From: Demequina activiva
Lineage (GTDB): Bacteria; Actinomycetota; Actinomycetes; Actinomycetales; Demequinaceae
Assembly (NCBI RefSeq): GCF_016862815.1
Contig: NZ_BONR01000003.1
Span: 124,001-188,000, forward strand
Direction of reading: 5' to 3'
Length of the DNA: 64,000 nt
Each line of letters opens with the position of its first letter. The stretch's first letter is position 1. Shown here piece by piece: positions 1 through 8,392 of this stretch. Position numbers and translations under genes: made by a program. The notes under the pieces were generated by a model. That model did not search any database and was not told the DNA's origin. It saw only the letters and a program-made list of their open reading frames with translations.

Positions 1-529
1 CGTCGGTGAGGTCCATGCGCACCAGGACGTATCCGGGCATGCGCACGCGGGTGACCAGCTTGCGCTGGCCGTTCTTGACCTCGGTGACGTCCTCCATGGG
101 GACCTCGACCTGGAAGATGTAGTCCTCCATGTGGAGGCTGGCGCGACGGTGCTCGATGGCCTGCTTGACCCGCTTCTCGTGACCCGAGTAGCTGTGGACC
201 ACGTACCAGTCGCCCTCCTGCATGCGCAGCTCGAGGCGGAAGTCCTCGGCCGGGTCCTCCGCAGGCTCGGCGGGAGCGTCCTCGACCGCGATCGCCTCAG
301 CGGTCTCGGCCTCGACCACGTCCTCCGACGCGTCGCCGGGGACGGTGTCGTCGTCGCCCTCGACCACCGCGTCCTCCGGGGCGTCGCTCAGCGACGCCTC
401 GTCGACGGCAGGCGTGGTCTCGTCCGCGGGCGCATCGGCGGCCTCCTGGGCACGCTCGGTCGCCTCGGCGATGTCGGCCACCAGCTCATCGAGCTTGTCG
501 CCTGCTGCGTCGAGCTTGTCGTCACTCAC
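1..529 (-). CDS. nusG: Transcription termination/antitermination factor NusG (3' end cut by window edge)
   Basis: NusG binds RNA polymerase, modulates pausing and Rho termination, and couples transcription to the ribosome. 176 codons are visible from a GTG at 529, preceded by AAAGG about 11 nt upstream. Residues 1-100 are a very acidic, Ala/Glu/Asp-rich extension, as in many actinobacterial NusG proteins. The NGN domain starts near residue 106 ([18 protein letters not shown]) and includes [16 protein letters not shown] at 159-174. The KOW domain lies beyond the window. It follows secE by 28 nt, in the usual tRNA-Trp, secE, nusG order. Identity is certain; the end is not visible. Confidence 0.96.
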   Translation of the reverse strand, partial: MSDDKLDAAGDKLDELVADIAEATERAQEAADAPADETTPAVDEASLSDAPEDAVVEGDDDTVPGDASEDVVEAETAEAIAVEDAPAEPAEDPAEDFRLELRMQEGDWYVVHSYSGHEKRVKQAIEHRRASLHMEDYIFQVEVPMEDVTEVKNGQRKLVTRVRMPGYVLVRMDLTD

Positions 530-557
530 GGGTGATCACTTACCTTTCAGGTGGCCG

Positions 558-815
558 TCAGGCGCCGAAGACGGCAGCCGACAGCCAGTTGAATACGAAG
601 TCCAGCACGAACACGATGACCATCATCACCGCGACGAACGCGAGGACGATCCAGATGTAGCGGATGAGCTCCTCACGCGTGGGGGTGACCACGCGCTTGA
701 GCTCGGAGATCACCTGACGCACGAACAGCGCGATGCGGCCGAAGATGCTCCGGCCCTCGCGGCTCTCGTGCCGCGGGTCCTTGTCTCCGGAATCCGTCAC
801 GGCAGATTCGCTCAC
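558..815 (-). CDS. secE: Preprotein translocase subunit SecE
   Basis: SecE is the small clamp subunit of the SecYEG protein channel in the inner membrane. The protein has 85 residues. It has a charged N-terminus, the conserved amphipathic stretch ELKRVVTPTREEL at 38-50, and one membrane segment at about 53-75. I chose the GTG at 815 (MSESAVTDS) because AAGGA lies about 7 nt upstream and the length fits the single-span Gram-positive form. The longer open frame reading upstream runs through tRNA-Trp and is not credible. It sits between tRNA-Trp and nusG and is probably transcribed with both. Confidence 0.95.
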   Translation of the reverse strand: MSESAVTDSGDKDPRHESREGRSIFGRIALFVRQVISELKRVVTPTREELIRYIWIVLAFVAVMMVIVFVLDFVFNWLSAAVFGA

Positions 816-870
816 CAGGAAGTCCTTACGTGTGTGGGGGTGCTGTGCGGCGCGGACGCGCCACGCTCCG

Positions 871-943
871 CAGGGCAGGAGGGACTCGAACCCCCAACCG
901 TCGGTTTTGGAGACCGATGCGCTACCAATTGCGCCACTGCCCT
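871..943 (-). tRNA. trnW: tRNA-Trp (anticodon CCA)
   Basis: The reverse complement folds as a 73-nt cloverleaf. The acceptor arms are AGGGCAG and CTGCCCT, the D arm begins GCGCAATTGG, the anticodon loop is CTCCAAA with CCA, and the T arm holds GGGGGTTCGAGTCCCTC. The discriminator is G and CCA is not encoded. The position just upstream of secE is the normal actinobacterial one. Confidence 0.97.
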
Positions 944-1008
944 TCGGGAGAGGTGGGAACTCCCGCGGATCTCGACAGCCACCGTCAAACCGCGCCGGGG
1001 CGCGAGTC

Positions 1009-1037
1009 ATCATGACGACTGTCAATCGCCGACTTGC
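1009..1037 (-). promoter_or_regulatory. Candidate promoter of the tRNA-Trp, secE, nusG unit
   Basis: Reading the minus strand, TTGCAA (1037-1032) and CATGAT (1014-1009) are 17 nt apart. This would place transcription start near 1002, about 60 nt before the tRNA. The rest of the gap between tRNA-Trp and the aminotransferase (944-1168) shows no gene. Confidence 0.4.
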
Positions 1038-1168
1038 AATAGTACGGGTTCCGGCGCGGGAATGCGAACCGGCCCCTGCGGCCGGTGCGAGCATCGGCCG
1101 TCCGCATGCGCGACCCGGGCCGCGCCCCTCGGGTGACCCTACCGCGCAGACGTGGAAGAATCAGGGCC

Positions 1169-2371
1169 GTGACCTCCAAGAACCGCGTCTCCGCCCGCCT
1201 TGGCGCCATCGCGCCGTCCGCCACCCTCGCCGTCGATGCGAAGGCGAAGGCCCTGAAGGCCGCTGGCCGCCCCGTCATCGGGTTCGGCGCCGGCGAGCCT
1301 GACTTCCCCACGCCGCAGTTCATCGTCGACGCCGCGATCGAGGCCGCCAAGGACCCCAGGAACCACCGCTACACGCCCGCAGCCGGACTGCCGGAGCTGC
1401 GCCAGGCGATCGCGGACAAGACCCGGCGCGACTCGGGCTATGAGATCGACCCCGCCACGACCCTGGTCACGAACGGCGGCAAGCAGGCGGTGTTCCAGGC
1501 CTTCGCCGCTGTGCTCGACCCCGGCGACGAGGTCATCCTGCCCGCCCCGTACTGGACCACCTACCCCGAGGCGATCAGCCTCACCGGCGCACGGCCCGTC
1601 GAGGTGTTCGCCGGCGCGGACCAGGACTACCTCGTCACGGTCGACCAGCTCGAGGCCGCCCGCACGGACGCCACCAAGGCGCTGCTGTTCTGCAGCCCGT
1701 CGAACCCCACGGGCGCCGTGTACTCCCCCGAGGCGACGCAGGCCATCGGCGAGTGGGCCCTCGAGCACGGCATCTGGGTCATCACCGACGAGATCTACGA
1801 GCACCTGCTCTACGACGACGCGCAGTTCACCCCCATGCTCTCCGTGGTCCCCGATCTCGCGGACACGTGCATCGTCCTCAACGGCGTGGCGAAGACCTAC
1901 GCGATGACCGGCTGGCGCGTGGGCTGGATGGTGGGCCCCCAGGACGTCATCAAGGCGGCCACCAACTTCCAGAGCCATCTCACGAGCAACGTCGCGAACG
2001 TCTCGCAGCGCGCCGCGATCGCGGCGCTGAACGGCGGCCTCGAGGAGGTCGAGCAGATGCGCACGGCCTTCGACCGCCGCCGGCGCACCATGGTGGACAT
2101 GCTGTCCGCGATCGACGGCTTCCAGGTGCCGACTCCGACCGGCGCGTTCTATGCCTACCCGTCGGTGGAGGGCGTGCTGGGCCGTGAGATCCGCGGCCGC
2201 GTCGCGACCACCTCGGCGGAGCTCGCGACCATCATCCTCGAGGAGGCCGAGGTCGCGATCGTGCCGGGAGAGGCGTTCGGCCCGTCGGGCTTCGCGCGAC
2301 TCAGCTACGCGCTGGGCGACGACGACCTGGCCGAGGGCGTGGGCCGCATCCAGAGGCTGCTCGCCGAGTAG
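1169..2371 (+). CDS. aspC: PLP-dependent aminotransferase, aspartate aminotransferase type (fold I)
   Basis: The enzyme transfers an amino group between aspartate (or a similar amino acid) and 2-oxoglutarate, using pyridoxal phosphate in the cytoplasm. It has 400 residues, normal for the bacterial class I-gamma type. PLP lysine K242 lies in [16 protein letters not shown]. Further family motifs are [10 protein letters not shown] near the N-terminus, [22 protein letters not shown] and TDEIYEHL. The GTG at 1169 starts the conserved N-terminus ([17 protein letters not shown]), with GGAAGAA 8 nt upstream; the in-frame extension to 1085 is in unlike sequence. In related actinobacteria this gene stands beside tRNA-Trp/secE. 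The exact substrate, aspartate or another amino acid, cannot be settled from the sequence. Confidence 0.88.
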   Translation: MTSKNRVSARLGAIAPSATLAVDAKAKALKAAGRPVIGFGAGEPDFPTPQFIVDAAIEAAKDPRNHRYTPAAGLPELRQAIADKTRRDSGYEIDPATTLVTNGGKQAVFQAFAAVLDPGDEVILPAPYWTTYPEAISLTGARPVEVFAGADQDYLVTVDQLEAARTDATKALLFCSPSNPTGAVYSPEATQAIGEWALEHGIWVITDEIYEHLLYDDAQFTPMLSVVPDLADTCIVLNGVAKTYAMTGWRVGWMVGPQDVIKAATNFQSHLTSNVANVSQRAAIAALNGGLEEVEQMRTAFDRRRRTMVDMLSAIDGFQVPTPTGAFYAYPSVEGVLGREIRGRVATTSAELATIILEEAEVAIVPGEAFGPSGFARLSYALGDDDLAEGVGRIQRLLAE

Positions 2372-2387
2372 CGGCGACCGCCCCGGC

Positions 2388-2397
2388 GGCCGATGCG
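2388..2397. repeat. GGCCGATGCG dispersed 10-mer (this and 17 other copies)
   Basis: By eye I find exact copies of GGCCGATGCG or its complement starting at 2388, 3790, 5528, 8365, 9450, 13854, 19180, 20762, 22735, 24976, 27331, 29058, 37313, 37774, 51548, 51752, 60750 and 63438. Those at 2388, 5528, 8365, 13854 and 37774 lie between genes, just after stop codons. Shorter GCATCGGCC copies occur at 1091 and 10431. A rough composition estimate gives fewer than one copy in 64 kb on both strands. The role is unknown. Confidence 0.6.
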
Positions 2398-2401
2398 CGG
2401 C

Positions 2402-3169
2402 TCACCCCAGGGCGAGAGCGGCGGCGGCACCCGTGGCGAGCAGCGCGGCGGCGGGCGTCCACCAGCGATCGTCCGCCCGCGCGAACCCGGTGTCGCGCAC
2501 GCGCTTGGTGACCCCCATCCAGCGTCCGTCACCGATGACCCGCAGCGAGAGCACCACGAGCGCCGCGATCAGGAGCCAGCGTGCCCACCCCGCAGGCTCC
2601 CCGGAGGCGCTGAGCAGCACGAGGATCGCGTAGACGGTCAGGAGCACGGCGACGCCCACGGTGGGCACGGGCCCGGGGACGAACGTGCGCTCGCCGCCGT
2701 CCGATCGCTGCGGCACCACGTTGGCGACACCCCGGCGTGAGCCGAGCGTCCATGCCACATGGAACCCTGCCGCCACGAGCGCCACGACCACCGCGACCGC
2801 GACCACGCTTCCCAGCAGCCAGGCGGGGAGCATGCCGGCGGAGCCGAGCGCCAGCAGTCCCGCCGCGAGGAACCCTGGCCAGGCGAGGTGGCCGGGCAGC
2901 ACCGCGAGGATGATGGCCGCGGCACTCAGGCACGTGGCAGCGAAGGTCACGGCGACGGGGACGCCCACGAGCGTGGCTGCGAGCGCCCACCACGCGAGAG
3001 TGGTGAGGTGCCAGGCGAACCGCAGCAGACGGTCGATGGCGCCCCTCGGGATCGCGGGGATGGACCACGTGCGCGAGGCGAGGAGGGGCCGCAGGATCTG
3101 CGCCTCCCCGAGCGCCGAATGCGCGATGCCGATGCCCACCAGGATGATCGCCGCTGCCCATGCCGCCAT
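2402..3169 (-). CDS. Multi-pass membrane protein of unknown function, divergent from a TetR regulator
   Basis: A 255-residue hydrophobic protein with about seven or eight predicted membrane helices and almost no soluble domain. The N-terminus MAAWAAAIILVGIGIAHSALGE resembles DUF3995/YhhN-like small membrane proteins, but I do not recognise the family with confidence. I start it at ATG 3169 rather than at the upstream GTG 3193, because the first TetR-type operator begins at 3195 and would otherwise touch the start codon. The gene is transcribed away from tetR across the twin operators, so it is probably the main target of that regulator. Its substrate is unknown. Confidence 0.75.
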   Translation of the reverse strand: MAAWAAAIILVGIGIAHSALGEAQILRPLLASRTWSIPAIPRGAIDRLLRFAWHLTTLAWWALAATLVGVPVAVTFAATCLSAAAIILAVLPGHLAWPGFLAAGLLALGSAGMLPAWLLGSVVAVAVVVALVAAGFHVAWTLGSRRGVANVVPQRSDGGERTFVPGPVPTVGVAVLLTVYAILVLLSASGEPAGWARWLLIAALVVLSLRVIGDGRWMGVTKRVRDTGFARADDRWWTPAAALLATGAAAALALG

Positions 3170-3194
3170 TGATGTCGCCTCTCGCCGTGGCACG

Positions 3195-3212
3195 CCATAC
3201 GGTGCCGTATGG
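3195..3212. promoter_or_regulatory. TetR-type operator 1
   Basis: CCATACGG and CCGTATGG form perfect 8-bp inverted arms around a 2-nt TG spacer. The site lies 25 bp before the start of the divergent membrane gene. Size and symmetry fit a TetR dimer. Confidence 0.75.
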
Positions 3213-3223
3213 AGAGGCTAGGA

Positions 3224-3239
3224 CATACGGTGGCGTATG
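3224..3239. promoter_or_regulatory. TetR-type operator 2
   Basis: CATACGGTGGCGTATG repeats operator 1 with one arm changed (CATACG/CGTATG arms). Its centre is 28 bp from the first and it ends 8 bp before the tetR start codon. Binding here would block transcription or early translation of tetR itself. Confidence 0.7.
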
Positions 3240-3247
3240 GTCAAGGC

Positions 3248-3808
3248 ATGGCCACCCTCACCGCGCGCGACTGGACCGTCGCCGCCGCCACCCGACTGGC
3301 CACCCACGGGGCGGACCAGGTGCGGGTCGAGCCCCTCGCCGAGGGCCTCGGGGTCTCGAAGGGCTCCTTCTACTGGCACTTCGCCAACCGCGACGCACTG
3401 CTGGAGTCGGTGCTGGAGCTGTGGGAGGAGCGCGGCACGGAGGCGATCATCGCCCACGTGGAGGCCGAGCAGTCCGACGCGCAGGCGCGCCTGCGCGCAC
3501 TCGTGCACCACACCTTCGGCCAGCCGGAGCACGATGGCATCGAGCTCGGCATCCGCGCCTGGGCCGTCAGGGACGATCGAGCCCGCACGGTCGCGGCGCG
3601 CGTCGACGCGCGGCGCATCGAGTACGTGGCGGGCTTGATCGAGAGCTGCGGCCTCGCTCCCGCGGCGGCACTCACCCGCTCGCAGCTCCTGTACCGCACG
3701 CTCATCGGTGAGTTCGTGCTGCGTTCGCACGGCCACCCGCGGCTGGATGAGCGCGAGCTGGACCGCCTCGCGGCGACGCTCACCCGCGAGGCCGATGCGC
3801 GCCCATGA
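3248..3808 (+). CDS. TetR/AcrR family transcriptional regulator
   Basis: A 186-residue one-component repressor. The N-terminal helix-turn-helix is clear (LAEGLGVSKGSFYWHFANRDALLES, near residues 30-54), followed by an all-helical ligand domain. I chose ATG 3248: the upstream in-frame ATG at 3209 lies inside operator 1 and encodes sequence unlike the family. It is divergent from the membrane protein at 2402-3169, with two matching palindromes between them, so it probably represses itself and that gene. The ABC exporter begins 22 nt downstream but seems to have its own start signal. The ligand is unknown. Confidence 0.9.
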   Translation: MATLTARDWTVAAATRLATHGADQVRVEPLAEGLGVSKGSFYWHFANRDALLESVLELWEERGTEAIIAHVEAEQSDAQARLRALVHHTFGQPEHDGIELGIRAWAVRDDRARTVAARVDARRIEYVAGLIESCGLAPAAALTRSQLLYRTLIGEFVLRSHGHPRLDERELDRLAATLTREADARP

Positions 3809-3817
3809 GGGCGCCGC

Positions 3818-3823
3818 TAGCCT
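3818..3823 (+). promoter_or_regulatory. -10 box TAGCCT, leaderless start of the ABC-2 exporter
   Basis: TAGCCT is followed by 7 nt and then ATG 3831. No ribosome-binding sequence precedes the ATG. Confidence 0.55.
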
Positions 3824-3830
3824 CGTGTGC

Positions 3831-4697
3831 ATGACCGACACCGCGATAGCCGTCAGCGGCCTGCGCAAGACCTACGGCGAACTGGTCGCCGTGGCCGATC
3901 TCGACCTCGAGATCCGCCGCGGCGAGGTGTTCGCGCTCCTCGGCCCCAACGGCGCCGGGAAGTCGACGACCGTCGAGATCCTCGAGGGGTTCCGCAAGCG
4001 CACCGCGGGCGACGTGACCGTGCTGGGCGAGGACCCCCAGCACGCGGACCGCGCGTTCCGCGAGCGCATCGGCGTCATGCTGCAGACCACCTCGGGGCGG
4101 TCCTTCCTGTCCGCGCGCGAGGCGCTGCACCACGCCGCCAAGCTCTACCCGCACGCGCGGGGCGTGGACGACACCCTCGCGGCCGTGGGTCTCGAGGCGA
4201 AGGCGAACGTCAAGCCACAGCTGCTGTCCGGCGGCCAGCGCCGCCGGCTCGACGTCGCGCTCGCGGTCATCGGCCGCCCCGAGCTGGTGTTCCTGGACGA
4301 GCCCACCACCGGCTTCGACCCTGAGGCACGGCGCCAGTTCTGGCGGCTCATCGAGTCCCTCAAGGACGACGGCACCACGATCGTGCTCACCACCCACTAT
4401 CTGGACGAGGCGGACTACCTGGCGGACCGCATCGGCATCATCGCCCAGGGCTCGCTGGTGGCGCTCGACACCCCTGCGGGGCTGCGGGCGCGCGCCACCG
4501 GCGCGCAGGTGAGCTGGACCGAGGCCGGCGAGCCGCGCACCGAGTCCACAACCACGCCGTCGGCATTCCTGCGCACGCTGCTCTCGCGTCACGACGGCGA
4601 GATCCAGCACCTCGAGGTGCGCCACCCGTCGCTCGAGGACGTCTACCTCGACCTCGTCGGTCTCGACCAGCCCGCCCTCGCCCAGGAGGCGTCATGA
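3831..4697 (+). CDS. ABC-2 type exporter, ATP-binding subunit
   Basis: ATPase of a drug/lipid-type ABC-2 exporter, 288 residues, cytoplasmic side of the membrane. Walker A is GPNGAGKST (about residues 39-47), the signature is LSGGQRRRLDVAL, Walker B is LVFLDEPTTGFD, and the H-loop is TTHYLDEAD. The C-terminal domain ends in HPSLEDVYLDLVG, typical of the DrrA/CcmA-like group. ATG 3831 gives the family N-terminus (MTDTAIAVSGLRKTYG); the frame upstream overlaps tetR. It shares a 4-nt ATGA overlap with the permease gene, so the two form one transporter. The substrate is unknown; the TetR gene upstream suggests an exported small molecule. Confidence 0.93.
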   Translation: MTDTAIAVSGLRKTYGELVAVADLDLEIRRGEVFALLGPNGAGKSTTVEILEGFRKRTAGDVTVLGEDPQHADRAFRERIGVMLQTTSGRSFLSAREALHHAAKLYPHARGVDDTLAAVGLEAKANVKPQLLSGGQRRRLDVALAVIGRPELVFLDEPTTGFDPEARRQFWRLIESLKDDGTTIVLTTHYLDEADYLADRIGIIAQGSLVALDTPAGLRARATGAQVSWTEAGEPRTESTTTPSAFLRTLLSRHDGEIQHLEVRHPSLEDVYLDLVGLDQPALAQEAS

Positions 4698-5512
4698 CCA
4701 CCACCGCGACGACCCGTCCCACCTGGACGAGCCTGGCGCTCGATCGCCTGGTGGTGGACCTCAAGGACTTCACCCGTTCACGCGAGCAGATGATCTTCAT
4801 CTTCGCGTTCCCGCTGCTGCTGCTCGCGATGTTCGGCGCGATCTTCGGCGGCCAGACCCTGGGCGACACCGGCGTGACCTTCTCGCAGTACCTCATGGCC
4901 GGCATGGTCGCCAGCGGCATCCTCAACACCGGGTTCCAGTCGCTCGCCATCTCGATCGCGATCGACCGCGACGAGGACGCGCTCAAGCGCATCCACGCCA
5001 CGCCGCTGCCCGCGACGGCGTTCTTCGCGGGAAAGATCGCGCAGGTGCTGCTCGTCTCGCTGGTGCAGATCGCGATCCTCGTGGCCATGGGCGTCGCGCT
5101 CTACGACGTCCAGGTGCCGTCCGGATCGCAATGGCTCACGTTCGCGTGGGTGTTCCTGCTGGGCACGGCGGCGTCGACCGCCCTGGGCATCGCCACCAGC
5201 TCGCTGCTGCGCAACGCGAAGGCAGCCTCGGCGATCCTCACCCCCATCGTGCTGTTCCTGCAGTTCACGTCCGGCGTGTTCTTCGTGTTCACCCAGCTGC
5301 CCGAGTGGCTTCAGCACGTGGCAGAGGTGTTCCCCCTGAAGTGGCTCGCACAGGGCATGCGATCGGTGTTCCTGCCGGAGTCCTTCGCGGCACAGGAGGC
5401 CGCGGGAAGCTGGCAGCACGGGCTCACGGCCGCGGTGCTCGCCGTGTGGTTCGTCATCGGCCTCGTCGTCGCGGTGCGCACGTTCCGCTGGCAGCGACCC
5501 GACGACCGCTGA
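4694..5512 (+). CDS. ABC-2 type exporter, permease subunit
   Basis: The 272-residue membrane partner of the ATPase encoded just before it, with the start overlapping by 4 nt. It has about six membrane helices, and an N-terminal cytoplasmic arm (DRLVVDLKDFTRSREQMIFIFAFPLLLLAMFG) typical of the ABC-2 fold. Conserved segments include the QFTSGVFFVFTQLPEWLQ and FPLKWLAQGMRSVFLP region near the C-terminus. Two ATPase-permease pairs would make the exporter. The substrate cannot be told from the sequence. Confidence 0.92.
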   Translation: MTTTATTRPTWTSLALDRLVVDLKDFTRSREQMIFIFAFPLLLLAMFGAIFGGQTLGDTGVTFSQYLMAGMVASGILNTGFQSLAISIAIDRDEDALKRIHATPLPATAFFAGKIAQVLLVSLVQIAILVAMGVALYDVQVPSGSQWLTFAWVFLLGTAASTALGIATSSLLRNAKAASAILTPIVLFLQFTSGVFFVFTQLPEWLQHVAEVFPLKWLAQGMRSVFLPESFAAQEAAGSWQHGLTAAVLAVWFVIGLVVAVRTFRWQRPDDR

Positions 5513-5575
5513 GGCATCCAGGACCACGGCCGATGCGCTCGTGCGGTTCTGAGAGCACCCTCAGGGCGTGCGGGG

Positions 5576-5581
5576 CACACT
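5576..5581 (+). promoter_or_regulatory. -10-like box CACACT, leaderless start of the His-rich secreted protein
   Basis: CACACT, 7 nt, then ATG 5589. It is weaker than the TANNNT examples because it lacks the leading TA. Confidence 0.35.
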
Positions 5582-5588
5582 GGACGCC

Positions 5589-6206
5589 ATGAATGCTCCG
5601 AGCATCCGTACCGTGGCCGTGGCCACCGCGTTCCTGGGGCTGTCGCTCGTGGTGGCCGGAGCCGCGACGGCGATGACGGCGCAGCCCAGCGACGAGCCGG
5701 TCGCCACGGCGGTGACCATCGAGCAGGGTCCGGCGAACGACGCCTCGCTGCAGAGCTCAGCGGACGAGGCGCCCCCGGCCACCGCGGTCGAGGTGCCGGC
5801 AGCGCCCATCGAGTGCACGCCGGAGGGCGTGTGCGGCGTCCAGCCGCCACAGACGTCCACGGTGGCGAACGACGTGAGTGCCAGCGAGACGGAGCCGGCG
5901 GCCGCGACGTCCGCCTCGCACGCGAGCGCCCCCGAGTCATGCGACCTCCCGGTGCGTCCTGAGCGGCCCGAGCACGGCGACCGCCGCGCGTGGGAGCGCA
6001 GCGTGAGGGCGTGGGCGGAGGACCTCGCCGCGGCGGCGCAGGACTGCGGTCTCGAGACCGCGGACTGGCGCAGGGAGATGGCCGAGGCGTCGTGGGAGGA
6101 GCACCGGTCGCGCTGGTCGGGCCACGACCATGGCCGCCACCACGCCTCACGCGGCTGGGATTCGCACCGCCTCAGCGACCGCGCATGGAGCCACCGGGAA
6201 CGGTGA
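5589..6206 (+). CDS. Secreted protein with a His/Arg-rich C-terminal tail
   Basis: 205 residues of unrecognised family. Residues 1 to about 28 are a signal peptide (short basic start, then AVATAFLGLSLVVAGAATA). The middle is Ala/Pro/Glu-rich and probably disordered, with paired cysteines at IECTPEGVCGV. The next part, with two more cysteines, is a likely helical segment (WERSVRAWAEDLAAAAQDCGLE). The last 35 residues carry many His, Arg and Trp residues (GHDHGRHHASRGWDSHR). It lies 93 nt before a sensor kinase on the same strand. Metal or anion binding outside the cell is possible but is only inferred from composition. Confidence 0.7.
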   Translation: MNAPSIRTVAVATAFLGLSLVVAGAATAMTAQPSDEPVATAVTIEQGPANDASLQSSADEAPPATAVEVPAAPIECTPEGVCGVQPPQTSTVANDVSASETEPAAATSASHASAPESCDLPVRPERPEHGDRRAWERSVRAWAEDLAAAAQDCGLETADWRREMAEASWEEHRSRWSGHDHGRHHASRGWDSHRLSDRAWSHRER

Positions 6207-6299
6207 TGCCGTCTTCCGCGGCGGCACGGGCGGTAGCGTGGGCCTCGGGAGGGTCCTATCGCGCGCCTGTATGACACGCTCACGCGCCCGGCACGCCGC

Positions 6300-7691
6300 A
6301 TGTCCGTCCGGGCGCGCGTCCTCGCGTACCTGGTGGGCCTCACCGCTCTCGCGCTGACCGTCGCAGGAATCACCGCGTTCGGGATCGAACGCGCCCGCAT
6401 CGACGCCTCGATCACCGAGGTGATCGCGTTGCGCACCGAGGCGTTCATCGACCTGGCGAACGAGCCGAACCCCGCCACCGGCGAGCCCTACGCCTCGTCC
6501 GACGACCTCATGCGCGAGGCGATGATCCGCATGGTCGCCACGCCCACGGAGAGCGCCGTGGCCCATGACGGCACCATCCCGCGCTTCGTGCCCTCAGCGC
6601 CCAACCGGCTCCGCCTCGAGGATGATCGCGAGTTCCTGGAGGCGGCCTCGGACAACGCCACCGAGGTCGTGCGCGTGCGCTCGACCATCACGGAGCTGGC
6701 GGACTACCGCTATGCCGCGGTGCCGATCGTCGAGCCGGACGGCACCACGGTGGGCGTGTTCACGATCGCCACGGACCGCGGCGCGCTCATCGACAACCTG
6801 CGCGAGACCTTCCGCCTCTACGCCCTCGTGGCGGCGGTCGCGCTCGCGATGATCGGCGTGGTCGCCTGGACCACCGTGGGGCGCATGCTGCGCCCCATCT
6901 CCGTGCTCGAGGAGAAGGCGCGCCACATCAACGAGCACGACCTGGCCGAGCGCATCCCGGTCACGGGGCACGACGACCTGTCGCGGCTCACGCGCACGGT
7001 GAACGGCATGCTCGACCGCCTGGAGCGGGCGTTCGCGGACCAGCGTCAGCTGCTCGACGACGCCTCGCACGAGCTGCGCACCCCGCTCGCGATCATGCGC
7101 ACCAACCTCGAGCTGATCGAGCCGCGCGACCCGGACGAGGTGCAGCGCACGCAGCGCGACCTGCTGGACGAGGTCAACATGATGTCGCGCCTCGTCGACG
7201 ACCTGGTCACGCTCGCCAAGTCCGACCGCCCCGAGTTCGTGCTGCGCGAACGGGTCGACCTCCACGAGCTCACCGAGACCACGTTCGCGCGGGCCACGGC
7301 ACTGGGCGAGCGCGACTGGCAGCTCGAGTCGACCGGGACGGGCGCCATCATGGTCGACGCGCAGCGCATCACGCAGGCGTGGCTGCAGCTCGCGGCCAAC
7401 GCGGTGAAGTTCTCGCCCGAGGGCTCGACGGTGGCGCTCGGGACGGCGATCGTCGGAGCCGAGGCCCACCTGTGGGTGCGCGACGAGGGCATCGGGCTCG
7501 CGCCCGAGGACCAGGCGCGCGTGCTCGAGCGCTTCAGCCGCGTCGACCCCGAGGCGGAGGGCGCCGGCCTCGGACTGCCCATCGCGGCGGCGATCGCGGC
7601 GGCGCACGGGGGCCGTCTCGCCGTAGATTCGACCCTGGGAGAGGGCTCGGCGTTCGCGCTGATCATTCCCCGGAACGGAGGAACGTCATGA
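6300..7691 (+). CDS. Sensor histidine kinase (HAMP, HisKA, HATPase_c)
   Basis: Membrane sensor kinase of 463 residues. A first membrane helix lies near 8-27 (LAYLVGLTALALTVAGITAF), an extracytoplasmic sensor region at about 30-170, and a second helix near 178-197. A HAMP linker follows (RMLRPISVLEEKARHINEHDLAERIPVTG), then the H-box with phospho-acceptor H257 in DASHELRTPLAIMR, and an ATP-binding domain with DEGIGLAPED and GAGLGLPIAAAIA. The start is uncertain. ATG 6300 is the first normal start codon, but the frame continues upstream to 6237 with kinase-like sequence (RLYDTLTRPARR), and GGGAGGG sits at 6247. It overlaps its response regulator by 4 nt. Confidence 0.92.
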   Translation: MSVRARVLAYLVGLTALALTVAGITAFGIERARIDASITEVIALRTEAFIDLANEPNPATGEPYASSDDLMREAMIRMVATPTESAVAHDGTIPRFVPSAPNRLRLEDDREFLEAASDNATEVVRVRSTITELADYRYAAVPIVEPDGTTVGVFTIATDRGALIDNLRETFRLYALVAAVALAMIGVVAWTTVGRMLRPISVLEEKARHINEHDLAERIPVTGHDDLSRLTRTVNGMLDRLERAFADQRQLLDDASHELRTPLAIMRTNLELIEPRDPDEVQRTQRDLLDEVNMMSRLVDDLVTLAKSDRPEFVLRERVDLHELTETTFARATALGERDWQLESTGTGAIMVDAQRITQAWLQLAANAVKFSPEGSTVALGTAIVGAEAHLWVRDEGIGLAPEDQARVLERFSRVDPEAEGAGLGLPIAAAIAAAHGGRLAVDSTLGEGSAFALIIPRNGGTS

Positions 7692-8350
7692 TTCGGATGC
7701 TGCTGGTGGAGGACGAGGACAAGCTGGTCGCGACCCTCACGCAGGGCCTGCGCACGGCCGACATCGCCGTCACGAGCGCACGCACCGGACGCGAGGGGCT
7801 CGCCCTGGCGATCGAGAACGACTTCGACATCATGGTCCTGGACATCGGCCTGCCGGATCAGGAGGGGTTCACCGTGCTGCGTCGACTGCGCGCGACGGGC
7901 TCCGACCTCCCCGTGATCATCCTCACGGCGCGCACGTCCGCCGAGGACACGGTGCGGGGCCTCGAGCGAGGCGCGGACGACTACATGGCGAAGCCGTTCA
8001 GCTTCGACGAGCTGGTGGCGCGCGTGCGCCTGCGCGCTCGCACCCCCGGCGAGGGCGAGCAGCCGGAGACGGGCACTCTGCGCGTGGGCCGCTGCGAGCT
8101 CGACCCGGTGGACCGCACGCTGCTGTGCGGGGGCGCGGAGATCCCGCTCAGCCCACGCGAGTTCCAGCTCGCGCAGCTGCTCATGTCGCGGCGAGGCGAG
8201 GTGGTGCCGCGGGCGGACGCGCTCAACGAGGTCTGGGGCGCCGCCGCCAAGGACAACGTGCTCGACGTGTACATCCGCTACCTGCGCACGCACCTGGGAC
8301 CGGACGCGATCGAGACGGTCCGGGGGGTCGGCTACCGCTTCGTGGGCTGA
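7688..8350 (+). CDS. OmpR/PhoB-family response regulator
   Basis: A 220-residue DNA-binding response regulator, partner of the preceding kinase (ATGA overlap). The receiver domain at 1-115 has acidic residues EDED at 8-11, phospho-acceptor D52 in IMVLDIGLPD, T80 in ILTART, and the conserved Lys in DYMAKPFSF. A winged-helix DNA-binding domain fills about 130-220 and ends VLDVYIRYLRTHLGPDAIETVRGVGYRFVG. The pair probably controls envelope or transport genes nearby; the target is unknown. Confidence 0.95.
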   Translation: MIRMLLVEDEDKLVATLTQGLRTADIAVTSARTGREGLALAIENDFDIMVLDIGLPDQEGFTVLRRLRATGSDLPVIILTARTSAEDTVRGLERGADDYMAKPFSFDELVARVRLRARTPGEGEQPETGTLRVGRCELDPVDRTLLCGGAEIPLSPREFQLAQLLMSRRGEVVPRADALNEVWGAAAKDNVLDVYIRYLRTHLGPDAIETVRGVGYRFVG

Positions 8351-8392
8351 GCGCTCGTGCGCACGGCCGATGCGCCGGTCGTTCCAGGGGCT

